Source of the DNA: Microbotryum silenes-acaulis
Taxonomy: Eukaryota > Basidiomycota > Microbotryomycetes > Microbotryales > Microbotryaceae
DNA: 64,000 bases
Assembly: GCA_003665825.1 (NCBI GenBank)
Contig: QPFY01000011.1
Span: forward strand, 558,001-622,000
Reading direction: 5' to 3'
The notes beneath the pieces are model-generated. The model was not told the origin of the DNA and made no database searches. It saw only the letters and a list, made by a program, of their open reading frames with translations. The position numbers and the translations under genes are program-made. Shown here piece after piece: positions 36,156 through 48,398 of the stretch (the first letter of the stretch is position 1; each line of letters starts with the position of its first letter).

Positions 36156-36701
36156 GATGAACAAAGTCCTGGCTGGGGTGGGGGTCAAGAGAGAGAGGAG
36201 GCCAAATTGGGGGAGCAGGCGCTGTCACGAGCTGCTCTCGCCCATCGCCCCGCTCGGCTGCCTTTCTTTTTTTTGGTGTTCAAAAAAAGAAGGGCAAGAT
36301 GAAACAGAGAACGGCGGATAAAGTAAAGACTATAATTTTGTAATGTACATTCGTGTAACAAATAGTTCAGCAAAAACAGGTAAGATATATGTACCAAATA
36401 GGTAGATCATAGTTGTTAATACTAAGAATGTGAACGATAATTGATTAATAAAATAAAATGGAAGTAATTGAGGCATTGTTAAAATGTTATAGCGCTCGGA
36501 CCCGGCCGGACGCGCCCGACCCAAGTCCTCCCCAAGTCACGAGCTGCAGTAAGCGACGACCGGCTGCCGTTCTTCTCACCCCGCCTCTTAGCCCACTTCC
36601 TACTTGCGCGCACCCGCAAGCTCAAGAGCGTCTGCCAGCTTTCGACCGCGGGGCGAAGACTCGGACCGGCGTCGTAGTCGTCCCACTCCCCCACTCAAGC
36701 C
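36156..36701. promoter_or_regulatory. Divergent promoter region SLU7-TAF5
   Basis: 546 bases lie between the two starts. The middle (36300-36490) is strongly A/T-rich, in contrast to the GC-rich flanks, and includes a T/A-rich hairpin (separate entry). The 36500-36700 part is pyrimidine-rich on the plus strand and probably the TAF5 5' leader. No gene is seen. Confidence 0.5.
36261..36294. repeat. T/A-tract hairpin upstream of SLU7
   Basis: The segment folds as a stem of about 14 bp: CCTTTC plus seven T and G on the left, C plus seven A and GAAGGG on the right, with one bulged T, one G-T pair and a 5-base loop (GTGTT). It sits 106 bases before the SLU7 ATG, inside the shared promoter region. 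Confidence 0.5.
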
Positions 36702-39700
36702 ATGTCGTCCCTCCCAGCTTCGTCAAGCGCACTCGGGCAAACGGACCAATCGTACAAGGCGATCGTCGACTACCTCACCAAACGAGGTCACCTCAAAGCC
36801 GTCGCCGAACTACAAACCGACTTGGCCAACAGCAACACTTCCGCCGCAGCTGGCAACACCTCTGGCAGTGCCACCGGCAACGCCTCGACTTCGACCGCTG
36901 GTGGAGGAGGCGCAGCTGCCTCGTCCTCTTCTTCCCATCCCGCTTCCCCCGCTGCTGCTCTGAACGGAGGCGGCAAAGCGGTTGGATTGGATGATTTCGC
37001 ACATCGCAATGCGCCTAGTCAACCTACCAGTCGAGCCCAGACCGGCGGCGCTGCAGGGGAACGTAGGGGTCCCGATCAGGCCGTCGCCGCGGGGCAGATG
37101 TTGGCCGATCCGCCGAGTTGGGAGAAAGGTTACGAGGGTCTGACGGCTTTTGTTCATAACGTGAGTCTGCAATGTGTGATGTATGGACTGTCGCTGACAC
37201 GGCGCGCTTCGCTTCTTCCCCAGTCGCTCGATATCCATCGACCGGAATTGCAGCCCATCCTCTTGCCTCTCTTTGTGCATGCCTACCTTGACCTCGTCCT
37301 CGTCGGGTACAGAGAAGCCGCAGATCAATTCATGAACCGGTGAGGGACCATTCCCCATGAGACAGAGACCTCGCGCGAGACCGCCACAACACTAACTTTG
37401 TTTGGCTTCATTTTACAGCTTCGGACCCCACCATACCCCTTCGGATCCACACGTCGTCCGCATGCTCTCCTCCATCCGTAACGCCGACCACGTCAAGGAA
37501 TCCGAAGAAGCGACGAGGTGGAGGAAGGAATCGTACAATATCAGGTTGTCCGAACGAGGATGGGGGCTTTTGTTGGGTTGGTTGCAAGGCGGTGGACTGG
37601 CCTTGAGTTTGGAAGGCACGGAATCGAGGGGGAGGGATCGCGTGTTGGCGATCATCAACGAGAGGGTCAAGGTGGATGGTTAGTGCCGCATTAAAAATCG
37701 AGAAGGATTGAAAGGGGTGACTGAATCACGCTTCCTCGACTCCCACAGCCATGCCGGGACCTCCTTCCAAAACACCGACAGGCTACGGCCTCTTGTCCGA
37801 TTTCGCGGGCAAAGAACCCTCTAAAGCACTCGACCCTCTCAAACTTGGTCCCGCCCCCGTCGACCCCAATCTCGAACGAGAAGTAGCACGACAGGTCAAA
37901 GACGATGCCGCGCAGGACGCGATGGATACTTCGACGCCTTCCGCGAATGGCATCAATGGATCGACAACGACGAGTGAAGCGAAGGTAGGAGCAGGCTCGA
38001 CCCCTCTCGCGATCGATTTCGCCGATGCGTCACCTCACGCCGAAAACGTACCTCTCATCAATCCGGTTCCAAGTGACATGCTCCCCATGCCGCAAACGTT
38101 ACGAACGATCGACGTCATGCGCGAAGTGGAGAAAGTGAGGGAAGCGAGGAAGAGGATCAAGTTGAGTGCCGAGGCATACGTCGCTGTGCCTGCGACAACG
38201 ACGATGAATGGTGCGAATGGGGACAAAGTCGGCGTTCCTTTAGGTCAAGTCACTGAAGCGGCCAAACCGAGCGTGTGTATTTTCACGATCCATGACGCGG
38301 GAGACAGGTAAGTGCCAGAGGCTCCATGAGCATTCGTAGGGTACGAGCTTGTACTCATGCAAAATCAGGTCATTCTACCCCAGTTTGACGACGACAGCTT
38401 TTTCGGACGATTCAACCATGATGGCCGCGGCGTTCTCGGATAGTTATATTCGGTTGTGGAGCCTCAAGGGGGGCAAGTTGCAGGCGTTCAAGAATGATCT
38501 CAATCCCGATGAAGTCAAGGAGGGTCAGTGCCAGTTAAATTTCATTCCATGAGGTACAACCATGCTGATTCCAAACGTTGCTCTCGCCACAGTAAACGAC
38601 CTCAAAAAGATCCGAGAAAAAGCCGCCCCTACATCACGCAAACTGATCGGCCACTCCGGACCCGTCTACGCCGTCTCCTTTGACCCCGTTCCCGGACCCT
38701 CCGCCCCCCCACGCTACCTCCTCTCCGCATCCCAAGACGCGACAGTCCGCCTATGGTCCTTGGAAACGTTTACGAACCTCGTTGCGTATCGAGGACATCG
38801 TGAGCCGGTTTGGGATGTCGAGTGGGGCCCGAGAGGGATTTATTTCGCTACGGCTAGTCGGGATCGGACGGCGAGGTTATGGAGTTCGGACAAGACCCAT
38901 GCGTTGAGGATTTTTGCGGGACATTTGAGTGATGTCAACGTGAGTGCTGGTAGTGTGAGATTGATGCGGGATTCTGCGGATAGGACGCATTGGCTGATTC
39001 TTAATCGTGCGTGCATTTATAGTGCGTGCGTTTCCACCCCAACTCGTTGTACATCGCCACCGGGTCGAGCGATCGAACCTGTCGATTGTGGGACGTCCAG
39101 AAGGGCACTTGCGTGAGGGTATTCGTTGGACATCGGGATGCCGTCACGTGTCTGGCGATGAGTCCCGATGGACGATTCCTTGCTAGTGCTGGTTAGTCAG
39201 ATCCCTTCGAGCCCATTATTGACTAAGCCCGTACTGACCTTTCGTACGATCCCCCCTTCCACAGCCGATGATCTCACCATCAACCTCTGGGACCTCGCCT
39301 CGGGCCGGCTCATCAAATCGATGACCGGACACACCAGTTCCATCTACTCCCTCTCCTTCTCCGCCGAATCGACCGTCCTAGTTTCAGGTTCAGCAGACGC
39401 GACCGTTCGCGTATGGGACGTCCTATCGAATCCTTACGCAGCGGAAATGAACGGGGAGCTCATGCCTGGATCGGGGCGCAGGGCTGGGATGGGAGGAAGT
39501 TTGGGTTCGGTGACGAGGATGAGTTTCGAGCAGGTTAAAGGATCGGCGAGGAGGGCGAGTTTGGTCGCGTCGGGGCTGGGTGGGGGTGGAGGAGGGGGAG
39601 GGGTTGCGGGGGGGAATGCGGGAAGTGCGGCGGCGGGGGGGATGGGTTCGGGGGGTGTTTTAGGGGAGGGGGGTAAGGGTCAGTGGGTTAAGGGTACGTT

Positions 39701-39905
39701 GGCGGAGAAGGAGGCGAAGGAGAGGTGAGTTCATGGGTGTTCTGCGTCAATCACGTTCTCAGGCACAGAGGTACTGATTTAATGTCCCTCTTCCAGCCCC
39801 GATCTCTTGGCCACGTTAGCGACGAAACGGACACCCGTGCTCGCGGTCAAGTTCACGCCGAGGAATTTGTGCATGGCCGCGGGGCCGATGCAGGAAGTAG
39901 AGTAA
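36702..39905 (+). CDS. TAF5: TFIID subunit TAF5 (WD40)
   Basis: TAF5 is a scaffold of TFIID (and SAGA in fungi). Nine exons join in phase: 36702-37160, 37224-37339, 37419-37678, 37749-38307, 38369-38523, 38593-38939, 39023-39191, 39265-39724 and 39797-39905, 877 residues. The LisH-like start is [18 protein letters not shown]. The TAF5 N-terminal domain is [20 protein letters not shown] and [16 protein letters not shown]. The WD40 propeller includes [123 protein letters not shown] and [13 protein letters not shown]. The final exon ends with [15 protein letters not shown]. Poly-Ala/Ser/Gly linkers occur at residues 45-90, and a Gly-rich insertion of about 35 residues near 800 lies inside the last blade. 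Confidence 0.94.
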
Positions 39906-40157
39906 AACACAGGTGCTTTTTGCGTTGACAATGAATTCTGTCTTTCTAGCAATTTTCTGGAAGAGTAGTTGTGGGGACGTGGGAGGAAGTCGTCGGATCC
40001 CGATCCGAATTATTAGAACCTAAAGGCGTCCCTTCTAATGAGAACGATTATTATATAGAACGGCGGCAACTGAGCTGCGTGTGCGCTGTGGAGCTGCGGC
40101 CGGCGTGCGCTGTCGCTGTCTCCGCCTCATCATCGGCATCCGATCGTCGCGACCAGC

Positions 40158-42075
40158 ATGCAGTTGTTCGCCACCTTGTTGCTCGTGAGCACAACAACCG
40201 TCGCACTAGCCGCTTCATCATCCACTCCTGCACAACTTCGACTCTCACCTGATCCTTCCGCCTCGACAAGAGGAGCGTCATCGTCGTCGGGTGGTGGTGA
40301 GGTGGTGGCGTTGACGGCTCAACAAGCCAATGCGGTTCTAGCTCATCATCTAGGTGTCGCACAATACGAACGCTTGCCTTTCTCTTCTTCAAACCAGGGG
40401 AACGTGGATGACAAGTGGCAAGCGGCGTTAGGTGTAGGCCAGCCATGGACGACGATCGAGGGGCAAAAGGTCGTCATCGTACTCGAGTGTGGACAGTACG
40501 GGTGCCAAGGTCAGTGGCGGGATGGTCCCATCACCACGACGAGGGGATACAGTGTGTATGATACTCATCTCTTGTCGCCGATCGCCACTCCGCTGACAGA
40601 TGCGATCCCATCCGAACTGAGCCAATCGCAACCGTTCGAGCTCCCTTCGTTGCCCGTGCACACATGGACCTCGGCCGTGTCCCTTCATCTTCATCGCCTC
40701 GCAGCGTCCCTCGGGATCGATCCCAAGTCATCGAAAGCCGTATTGGGTCTCGAGCAGTTGACGGAGAGCATCAAGTCCGTGGCTGGATGGGCGGGGTGGG
40801 TAGGCGACGAATTGGGTAGTGCAATTGGGTGGGCTCCGCTCAAGGTGAGTCGTGGTAGACCCCTGGCAAGATGATCAAGTGATGATGCATATGCTGATCC
40901 GTACGGTTCAATTCACAGAACAACTTCAAGGCTGCTGTCGAGCCCGTGCGATCGTCGCTTGGACTGCTCAACGACGTCGATCTTCTCGACAAGGTCAGTG
41001 CAGACCACTTGGACCAGCATCGTACAATGCACTGATCTAGACTGAATTTGCGTGTACAGAGCTCTGCGACGCTCGTCACCGAACTCGAATCGCTTTCCAA
41101 CATGGTCGAGAGCCTCGCCGCTTCGGCCCAGTCGAACGACAACGGGCGGCAAGCCGAGAAGCCCCAGATCGTTGCTCTCCACCTCAAGGGCCACAAGGTA
41201 CGAAGACCAAAGCGTGATCGGAATTTACAGTCTATGCTCAAGTACTGATCCACGTTCGAATGGCCCAAACTACAGGAAGTCGCCGCCGCGCACTCTCCGT
41301 CGTCCGAGACGTACCAACGTGCCGCGACTTTGCTCCGCTCGACCCTGAGTGCGACCCTTGCGGCCTTGCGTCAAGCCGCTGCCACGGACGAACAACCGAC
41401 CGTTCTCCTCTTGACTTTACCGCCTTACTCTCCCCCTTTGTTGCGTCGACGAGCCCCCTTCCTTGCCCCCTTCGCTTCCTCCCCTGCGATCCCAGGCCAA
41501 GTCGCGCGACGAGGAGCACCGATGCATCTCCCTCACCAAGTCAAGCGCGCCTCTGTCTTCGTAGACCACTCCACCACCCAAGACGGTCGAGTCAAACGTG
41601 CCCCTTCGGACTCTGGGAAACCTCGTCAACCCGTCGTCCCCTCGCATTACCGCTGCTTCGAATCCGAAGCCGAACTCAATAACCTTACGGCGTCATGTCT
41701 TGGACGTGGAGTGGGAGTGAAAGGCGTTTCGGCCGCTAGAAATGGAGGTACGGCGGATTGCTGGGTTTGTAGTTGTGGGAAGACAACGGAAGAGGGCAAG
41801 ACGAAGTCGTGGGCTGGACAGGGGTGCGAGAAGGAGGATCTTTCGGGGTCAGTGGCTTTGGCCTCCTCCACCTGATCTAGGACAGTGACCGTCCAGGAAC
41901 TGACTTTTCACCATTTTGAATCTATAGCGACTTTGTCCTCCTCTTCTTCAGCGGCGTAGGCCTCCTAGGCATCCTCTTCGTGAGCGTCGGCCTCTTATAC
42001 GGCGTCGGCAACGTCCAGTTACCCGGTACGCTCGCGAGCGTCAATGGTGCTGGAGTCGGTTCCAAACGTGATTAG
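40158..42075 (+). CDS. Vps3844-type ER/vacuolar-sorting membrane protein (DUF3844)
   Basis: Five exons join in phase: 40158-40844, 40919-40993, 41060-41197, 41276-41847 and 41928-42075, 539 residues. A signal peptide is clear (MQLFATLLLVSTTTVALAA). The lumenal part is followed by a Cys-rich module (YRCFESEAELNNLTASCLGR, then CWVCSCGK and GWAGQGCEKEDLSG after short gaps). One C-terminal membrane span (DFVLLFFSGVGLLGILFVSV) and a short cytosolic tail GSKRD follow. Cys-rich EGF-like repeat, then span, then short tail is the layout of the DUF3844 / Vps3844 family of fungal type I ER membrane proteins, implicated in vacuolar sorting. A basic, Pro-rich segment lies before the Cys module. Family naming is by architecture and so moderately sure. 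The TAF5 stop is 252 bases upstream, tandem on the plus strand. Confidence 0.72.
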
Positions 42076-42871
42076 AAGACGAAACAAGACCTCGAGGATC
42101 TTTGATCGCATGTTTTCATTGTCATATGGACTCTCGCGCCTTCGACTTCCCTTTGCTAGCTCCATGTCGTTCTTGTCTCGCCTTTCGTCCTTTTTTTTCT
42201 TCCTGTTCTTTCTCCCTCCTTGTGCTTTGGAATGATCGACCTGTTTTGATAGAGAGATCGTACCCGTGTTGCGGTTGAATGAGAGCTGATGGCCTTTCGT
42301 CTCTTGCACAAGGTGACAAGAGGGGTTGTTGTTGCACTACTCGCTACGGACACAGATAAAGAGCCAGGCCCCCGACAGCGTTGCTGAACTTGTTTCGTCT
42401 TGCCAACTCGCCTACACGACACCCCGAGAAGACCGGGGCTCGATTTTCGACCTCGCGCGCGCAGCATGACTGTAGCTGTCATGGTGCGCACTTCACAAGG
42501 TGCCAAAGGAGTCGTTCCGATCTCCCATGGACGAACCTGCTCGTTCCCTTAGTACGACGCGAAATCAGTCAAAAGTGCACTGCACCACTCGAGTCTCCTA
42601 AAACCTCCGCCACAACGTACATCACCGCGCCTTCTCCAACCTGGTGGGGCGCCGTATATCATCTTAACCTCCTTTCCACATCATCGAGGAGAGTAAGGCT
42701 TGCGCGACCACGAGCATCACTGACCACGATCGAGAGGGGCCTGAACTAGGCTGGTGCCAGCTTGTCATCAAGGCGTCCAAAGTGGAGGGTGACAAGGTCG
42801 ATGGCCACCCCCTGACGCTGCCAGTACATGTGGAAAGTCGACTGCAGTGACTCACCCTGGCGGTGCAATCG
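42076..42871. other. Region between the Vps3844-like gene and the glycosyltransferase fragment
   Basis: About 800 bases. The first 250 look like 3' UTR. From 42360 on there are short frames and several in-frame stops, and I cannot assemble the missing N-terminal half of the downstream ORF from it. One readable but unassigned segment lies at about 42668-42850 (plus frame, FHIIEESKACATT and KASKVEGDKVDGHPL). Confidence 0.35.
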
Positions 42872-43411
42872 ATGTTTTCGCACAGATCACGGAACGTCTT
42901 TGGGTGTTGCTACATCTTGAATCAGGATGCCTTGACTCTGACGCGGTGTTGGAAGCAAGGAATCTGGGCCAAGATTCAAGAAGGTGCGAAACTAGTCCTA
43001 AAACAAGTGGGGCTCCTCACGACTGCGCAGGGGCCTCCGCTTCGGGTCTTGCGCCGTCGGGTGAGGAGGCGCACCGAACTCACCCACCTCTTCCGCTGGC
43101 ACAACGTACACACCATTCCCGTCCTCGTCACCACCGACGAGCAAGCCGACCTCCCCTTCCTAGACGACATCAAATCCCGCGGTTGGATCCTCAGTACCGT
43201 CCCTTCCAACGCAATCGATAAATCCTTCGGGGAAGGTTGGAAATGGGCGGATTCGGCGATCGCCCAAGCGATTTTAAGTTTGGGAAGGAGGGGTTTCGTC
43301 GGAACGAATAATAGCCAAGTTAGTCAGTTGACGCAGTTGAGGATCCAGACGTACTATCATCAGGATCAAGCACCGACGAGGATGGTCGATAAATCGGGGA
43401 CGTGGACCTAG
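42872..43411 (+). pseudogene. Possible C-terminal part of a fucosyltransferase-like protein
   Basis: This is an open frame of about 180 codons ending at 43411. Its last 110 residues look folded: LFRWHNVHTIPVLVTTDEQA, FLDDIKSRGWILSTV, DSAIAQAILSLGRRGFVGTN, then SQVSQLTQLRIQTYY. A TDE motif, a GW segment, and then FVGTxxSxxSxLxxLR is the C-terminal pattern of GDP-fucose O-fucosyltransferase-like enzymes. I cannot find the N-terminal donor-binding region (HxRRxDF-type motif) upstream. Either exons escaped me or the gene is a truncated copy. I mark it as a pseudogene with low certainty. Convergent with the DUF3431 gene, 217 bases away. Confidence 0.35.
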
Positions 43412-43628
43412 ACCTAGACTAAAAGATACTTTTCACTCTCGTGAAAGGTAGCCGGCGCAGTGCTTGGTATTATATGATCTTTCACGCAATGGCCGGGGGT
43501 TTCTATGTTTTCCGAACTTAGTAATCTAACATCACGAGATGCAACGGAAGGATCGGAAAAAGAGAGGGTAGAACGAGCTACAATATTCAAACACCTATGA
43601 ATTCAACAAACACTGGCGCTTCAAACAC

Positions 43629-46600
43629 CTACGAATCCAAACACTGGCACTTGTCCTTCTGGTGCACATCGTCAGGACACTGATCCGCGATCATGGGATC
43701 CGTACAACCAAACACGATCGGCCAACTGCGTTCGAGATGATGTCCTATTGCAGGGTTCGAGGACCCGCCTGAGCCGTTCGCGCCCCATAGGTCGTGGATC
43801 CAATGACCGTCGCGGGCTTCGAGTAGGGATGAGACGTGGGCATAGCGCGCGTATTCGTTCGCCATGATTCGTCGACGTGAGACGGCAAATTGCGCAGACC
43901 ATGCCGACTGCGACGGAAAGCAGAAAAATTATCAGTCTCGATCATACAAGCTCCTCACAGCGAAGCAGATGAAACTTGCGAGTTGACCCGTCGGGGGACA
44001 TATATTCCCCGTGAAGATGCTATAAAACGCCTTAACATACTCGTACGTACCACGCCCTCTCCCATCAACTCCGCAATCAGTCCTTAACAACGGACCAAAG
44101 TGGGCAAACCCAGTATCAGGTCCAACGAGGTCAATGCGAGGTTTCGCGATCCAGTGCCATGCTAGATGGGGCTGCAGGAAGAAGGTGTGGTCGGCGAGGA
44201 CTCGGTTGGCGTCCCGCGGGGCGATGTGCTGCGCTGCGGCGCAGGTGTTAATCTCCGCGTCGAGGAGGGCGACGGTCGCGTTATAGTGTCTCAGGACGTG
44301 CTGTGTGATGACCGGCAACAAAAACTGATCAGCAAAGGCTAGTTTTAAATCGCGCTTCGCACTTGTGGGTATCGTTGAGGACAGCAGCTCACCTGGAGAT
44401 AGGTAGCCCCTTCGCGCCCGAGATTCGGCAAACGAATCACCTCGTCATGCAACAACAAGCCCAGGGCCTCCCTCAACGTGTTCTCGTCATTTTGTCCCTT
44501 GTCGTATACCAGGACCTTGTGGTCCCGATCTTGAACGAATGGAACAGCCCGCATGGCTGCAATATGTTCCTTCGCAGCTTGAGTGTCTTCCTTGTAGTAG
44601 GACACGACGAGGTCGACCGAACGAGAGGTGACGCCGTTGATTTTGGGGACACTGCATAAACTCCCACGTGCGGTGGCGGGGAGGGCACGACAGGCCATCT
44701 CGAGGCGGAGCCCCGAAGAAGGGTGCTGAAGGATGAAGTAGAGTGAAGGGAGAAGGGGTAGAATGGCGGCACGGAGCGAGATCGAAGTCGAGTGGGACGA
44801 GGAAGGGGGGTACTGCTTCTTTGGACTGAGCGACGGTATGATGGGTGAAGAAACCATGGGTATGTCGGCGGAGGAGGACGGCAAGTGCGAGTACTTGCCT
44901 CGACTTTGAGTTGGAGGGTGGACGAGGCGTGTCGCACGGGTGGCGAGGCACGAGTAGGAAGCGACGGTATCGGGATCGGCACAGAGAATCGCGAATGTGC
45001 CGCAGGCGAGGACGATGGCCATTTGGGACCAACTGGCTCGAAGGGGTACGCCATAGCGATCTATGGTCGACAGAATGAGGAGAGAAAAATTACGAGGGAA
45101 TAATGCGATGGCGGAGTACAGGGCCGAGGATGCGTATGCGAGCGATGCCAATAGAACAAGCTGAGACAACAGGTACCACCCGGAGAAAGCGAGAAAGTCG
45201 GAAGTGGATTGCGGAGACCACACGTCGTGAAGTTGATCGAGTTGGTGGATTAGCGGGACGATGCCCGGGATCAGAGTGGTTACAAAAGCGACCTAAATTC
45301 CATTGAAAGAAACGATAAGGTCAGCGAATATGTTGATTGAGCACACAAGGAGAGCGCGGGCCACTCACGGAGGCTGCCCCTATCAGCATTTCCCCCGCGT
45401 GGTTCGGGTCAAGCAAGGCCTCGCGGAGGACTACGATGCGAGTGGCCTCAATGGGAATCCTTATTAAAGCCGCGGACAAGCCGATAGGGTCGGCTGGTGC
45501 CCCGATCAGGGAGAAGGCGACGAGGAACGCCGTTGAGATCGCGATCGTCGACAGGGTCTGATTCGGCAGCCCGGCGCGAGTCGAGTTGGGCAAGAGCGAG
45601 TTGAGGGGTGTCGATACCGCGAGCATGAGCATGAACGGGATGATCTGGACCTGTAATAATAATGAAACGACGACAAAATCAGCACTCTTCGGGTTCTGAA
45701 GCTCAAGGCGCCTTCAGGATCCCGTACCTCTACCGCAGCCGAAACTCGGCCGTCGAGCAGAGACACGGCTCGCATGCTCGCCATCAACGACATGGAACTC
45801 GTCAATCCCAACACCCGACTCGTCCACACTCGACGAGAGTCGGTGTGGATGCTGCCGACGTAAGGCATGACCCACATCCGCCAAGGTCGAGCGAATGGCG
45901 ATTTGTCGGACCTCACGCGACCGTGCACGCTCGCCAACAGTCCCAGGACGAGAAAGTGACACAACGGTATGGTCAAGCTCGCCTCGGGGTGGTCGAGCAC
46001 GGCACTCGGTAATTTGGTCGTCGAGATCGTGCTGAAGAGGATGTACAGCAGGGTGCTGCCTACTGCGATGGGCGAATGGGCCCAGACCGACGAGGCTCCC
46101 CCACTTGGCGACGGAGGCCTCTCGTGGTGGTGATTGAAGTGGGACGACGGTCCCGGCGACGAGGCCGTCGGACCGTCCCACTGCGAGCTGCGTTTGAGGT
46201 TGGAATGCGCCTCAAACGAAGCCGTGCGTTTGGCCCAGTCGTCTTGGCTCGACGGATTGGTGTGTTGCACCGCGGTGAAATCGCCGACGTCGTGAGAGTC
46301 CGATGCGATCGCCTGATCGGCGCCGCCGCCGCCATTCGCAGCAGCATGATCCGAGCCTGTCTCCGCCGAGGAGGCCGACGGCGAGTTTGACGGACGGACT
46401 CGCTTGTTGCCGTTGGGGCTCAGTCTCGGAGGCGCGTTCAACTCGGCCTTGCGTCGCATGTCGGGACTGCGTTGGGTCGTACTACCGTTGCCCGTACCTG
46501 TGCCATGCGCCGAACTGCTCGCGGTCGCATGCATCATGTGCGGGTGATGGGTAGGGTGGTCACGCTGCTGGTCACGCTGAGATTCACGGTCAAGGTGAAA

Positions 46601-47035
46601 CGGGTACGCGCCGCTTGCCGTCGTCGGAGAGGGCGCCATGCTCGGCGACGACGGAGAGGGCAAGACCTCGTCGTCGGCCTGAGCCTGCGCTCGATCTTGG
46701 GTTATATCCGGATGCGATGGTGACAGCGACGATGGCGACGGGGGCCGGGGTGCGCGCGTCTCGCCCTCAACAGAGCCATGGTGGTCGTCGACCGTCCGAG
46801 GCAAGCGGTCCGAGCCCGGGCAAGCGAGCGAGTCGGTCCCAATTACTAAATGCCGATCACCCCTTGGGACGTAGCCGTACATGCTCCAGGACTCTGTAGA
46901 ACGCTGACGGACGAGAGGATCGAGAGGATCGGTAGAATACTCGAGAAAATCGTACAGATGAGCTAACTTGAGGAGGGAGAGGGAAAGCCGGGAAGGGTAT
47001 GAGCTCCAAAGGAACTTGGAGAGACCATGGGACAT
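43629..47035 (-). CDS. Multi-span membrane protein fused to a DUF3431 domain
   Basis: Five exons join in phase: 47035-45728, 45650-45369, 45292-44393, 44300-43959 and 43907-43629, 1036 residues. After a disordered Ser/Pro/His-rich region (about residues 75-300) come roughly eight hydrophobic segments, for example VGSTLLYILFSTISTT, IPLCHFLVLGLLASVH, TLSTIAISTAFLVAFSLIGA, FSGWYLLSQLVLLASLAYAS and WSQMAIVLACGTFAIL. The C-terminal third is a DUF3431 domain: VDLVVSYYKEDT, VLVYDKGQND, VIRLPNLGREGATYLQHVLR, ADHTFFLQPH and SAQFAVSRRRIMANEYARYA. DUF3431 proteins look like glycosyltransferases (a GRE-TYL-H motif is seen) but function is unproven. Exon 1 start is the first ATG after a stop-free but Met-less stretch. 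The N-terminus is the least certain part. Divergent from ELP6 by 258 bases. Confidence 0.72.
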
Positions 47036-47293
47036 CGGACACCGTTGCGGAACCGTGCTGGCGGCCCGGGGCAGCTGAGCGCTGAGCTGCAGCAAGGCGT
47101 GTGCGCACCCCCACCAGCAGTACGCACGCGGTTCGGCTGCGAAGCGGCGCGCGCAGCAGAGGCCAGCGGCCAGCACTACCAGCAATTCGGGCCGTTGCGC
47201 AGCGTCACTTTCAACCGCATACACCCACCCTCTCGTTCGCTCCGTCTCGCCACGAACGACGATCCGATTCAATCGACCGACACCTCGACGACC

Positions 47294-48259
47294 ATGAGCC
47301 AACGCGACGACATTCTCACCTTCCTCAACCCCTCGGGAGCTCGCACGTCTGCTTTACCCTTTGATTTCTGCATCCTCATCACCGACACGTTGCAATCGCC
47401 CGGACTGTTTGTCGAAACCCACTTTATCCATCGCGCGCTGCGAGAGCAGAGACCGGTCCTCTTGCTGGGATTGAGCCAGGGGTTGAACCATTACAGCTCC
47501 ATCTTGAGGAAGAATGTGAGCAGGATGCGACGCGTTTGATGTTCAGAACATGCTACTCACCTAGACCATCGTCTCGCAATCGAATAGGGCATCCAACTTC
47601 AAAATGAACAACGGCTCAATCGATTCGCCTTTGTAGACGGAGCTCGACACGCCAATCACAACGACTTGGTCAAGCTACTCGATGCGACAAGAGAAATGAT
47701 ACAAAAACTAGGACCCCACCCACTGGTCCTCGTCGATGACTTGTCCTGTCCTCTCTGGCTCGGTAACTCGTCGAGCAAAGTAGCGACGTGGTTCATGGCT
47801 CTTCGGGCGGTGGTAGTAGAGGTGAGCAAATGATCGCTCCATATAAGGTCGGATCAAAAATCGGTCTGATGAGATTGTCCGCGGGGTCCTTTCTCAGGCC
47901 CAGGGATCCCTCGTCGTGCTCCTACACGGCGACGATACCTCCACCTCTTCACCGAACGAGGACCTTCACCTCTTCCGAAGCGTACTTCAGCAATCCGATC
48001 TATGGCTTCAAACCACCTCTCTGGCTTCTCAAACGAGGGGAGAGGTACGTCGTATAGTGCCAGTCTTGAGCCGGGGAGACTCCCACTTCTCACGTCCGTC
48101 TCCTTCCCCCCTTCCGACGCTCAGCTCTCCATTCACCGAGGCCCAGCCCTTGTCGAAGACTACGGCATCATCCAACGCAGCGGTCCGACAGCTTGGCATT
48201 ACAAACTAGACGAATCCGGTGCGACCTTCTCCCTCAAAGGCCTCGGGACCTTGCTATGA
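47294..48259 (+). CDS. ELP6: Elongator complex protein 6
   Basis: Elp6 forms the RecA-like Elp4/5/6 ring of Elongator, which modifies wobble uridines in tRNA. Four exons join in phase: 47294-47515, 47588-47821, 47898-48044 and 48125-48259, 245 residues. Seen: PFDFCILITDTLQSPGLFVE, THFIHRALREQRPVLLLGLS with QGLNHYSSILRKN, IQLQNEQRLNRFAFVDGARH, PHPLVLVD (strand before the would-be Walker B), SLVVLLHGDD, and at the end LSIHRGPALVEDYGI with WHYKLDESG. No Walker A motif is present, as expected for Elp6. Length is close to the family's 250-280. Moderately strong call because the family diverges quickly. Confidence 0.8.
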
Positions 48260-48398
48260 ATGGGGCGAACGGTTCTACACTCCTACAAATTGATTCCCAA
48301 ACTCCGAAAACACGTCAATTATGCGAAACGATCCAAACGAGTTGCATTAGTATGCCCTGTATTGCCTGTACAATGATCAAAGGAGGTACATCAGTTGT

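Noticed and set aside
45662..46723. Several plus-strand Arg-rich ORFs opposite the DUF3431 gene
   Set aside because: They are complements of the His/Ser/Pro-rich disordered region of the real minus-strand exon.
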